In this document: positions 5,571 through 5,857 of the stretch, piece after piece
Layout of the letters: each line of letters opens with the position of its first letter
How positions within the stretch are numbered: position 1 is the stretch's first letter
Assembly (NCBI GenBank): GCA_902773455.1
Contig: CACYEW010000237.1
Location: forward strand, 1-5,857
DNA length: 5,857 nt
Direction: 5' to 3'
Source: an uncultured Ruminococcus sp.
GTDB taxonomy: Bacteria > Bacillota > Clostridia > Oscillospirales > CAG-272
Made by a program: the position numbers and the translations under genes
The notes under the pieces: model-generated
What the model saw: the letters and a program-made list of their open reading frames with translations, nothing else
Told to the model about the DNA's origin: nothing
The model's database searches: none

Positions 5571-5857
5571 TTAGTCAACCTGTACTATGCTGAGGGAGAT
5601 GTCAACAACTTCGTCGAGGCAGTAATCGGTGCCAGCAGTAAGAGTAGTTGTAGGTGCAAGCGTGGTGCCGGCAGCGAGGTCGCCGAGCAGAGTGTCGGCA
5701 AAGTCGGGAGTTTCAGCCGGAAGATTATCGTTAACGAACGTCCATTCCCAAGTCAGTTTGATCGTGCCGATCGCGGTGGCAAGGTCAGTGCCTGCAGCGT
5801 ACTCGGAAGCGAAAGCTCCGCTGGTCGTATCGTCCAGAGCGGCTTTGATATCGGCGA
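5571..5857 (-). CDS. TasA/camelysin-like secreted subunit, C-terminal 94 residues only
   Basis: The frame is open from the window edge (first whole codon at 5855) to TAA at 5571-5573; the start and signal peptide are outside. Residues 34-40 (LTWEWTF), 53-61 (ADTLLGDLA) and the terminal ISLSIVQVD match the C-terminal part of Clostridial TasA-like/SipW-dependent proteins, where a T-W-x-W strand is followed by a D-T-x-x-G-D loop and a final beta strand ending in QVD. It has no anchor helix, so it is probably a released, polymerising subunit. The 254-aa protein downstream shares the same two motifs. A strong hairpin directly after the gene suggests it ends its own transcript, which would allow higher expression than the sipW operon. 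Codon choice leans towards GCT, ACT and CTT more than in its neighbours, which would fit a highly expressed gene, though the sample is small. Confidence 0.8.
   Translation of the reverse strand, partial: ADIKAALDDTTSGAFASEYAAGTDLATAIGTIKLTWEWTFVNDNLPAETPDFADTLLGDLAAGTTLAPTTTLTAGTDYCLDEVVDISLSIVQVD

Overview
The window looks like the chromosome of a Gram-positive member of the Bacillota, most likely an uncultured gut-type Clostridia. This is inferred from base composition near 50 % GC, strong AGGAGG-type ribosome binding sites, a SipW-type signal peptidase, TasA/camelysin-like secreted proteins and an InlB B-repeat adhesin. UGA is used as a stop, so the genetic code is standard. All supported genes lie on the minus strand, so the text reads from high to low coordinates. 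No plus-strand gene is credible.

Layout. (1) 5571-5857: the last 94 codons of a TasA/camelysin-like secreted subunit. (2) 5345-5570: a gene-free 226-bp spacer packed with inverted repeats. It holds a near-perfect 16-bp GC-rich hairpin (probable terminator), a long imperfect hairpin, two small hairpins and a TATAAT box that probably starts the next operon. (3) 5344-4580: a 254-aa TasA-like protein with a C-terminal PPTGD + membrane helix + basic tail. (4) 4556-3906: a SipW-type (ER-type Ser/His) signal peptidase. (5) 3860-3315: a 181-aa SipW-substrate-like secreted protein. (6) 3304-2648: a 218-aa secreted protein with a membrane-spanning signal region. (7) 2610-1: the first 870 codons of a large repeat-rich surface adhesin that runs off the window.

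How the genes fit together (inference). Genes 3-7 are tightly packed (10-45 bp gaps), each with its own Shine-Dalgarno sequence, and read as one operon. A dedicated signal peptidase sits among three small secreted proteins, two with clear TasA/camelysin features, in an arrangement reminiscent of tapA-sipW-tasA of Bacillus. This suggests a SipW-processed surface fibre: the 254-aa protein would be the membrane- or wall-anchored base, the partial upstream gene a separately terminated and perhaps more abundant subunit, and the large InlB-repeat protein a co-expressed adhesin. The combination of a sortase-like anchored TasA homologue and a giant adhesin in a sipW operon is the most interesting aspect of the window.
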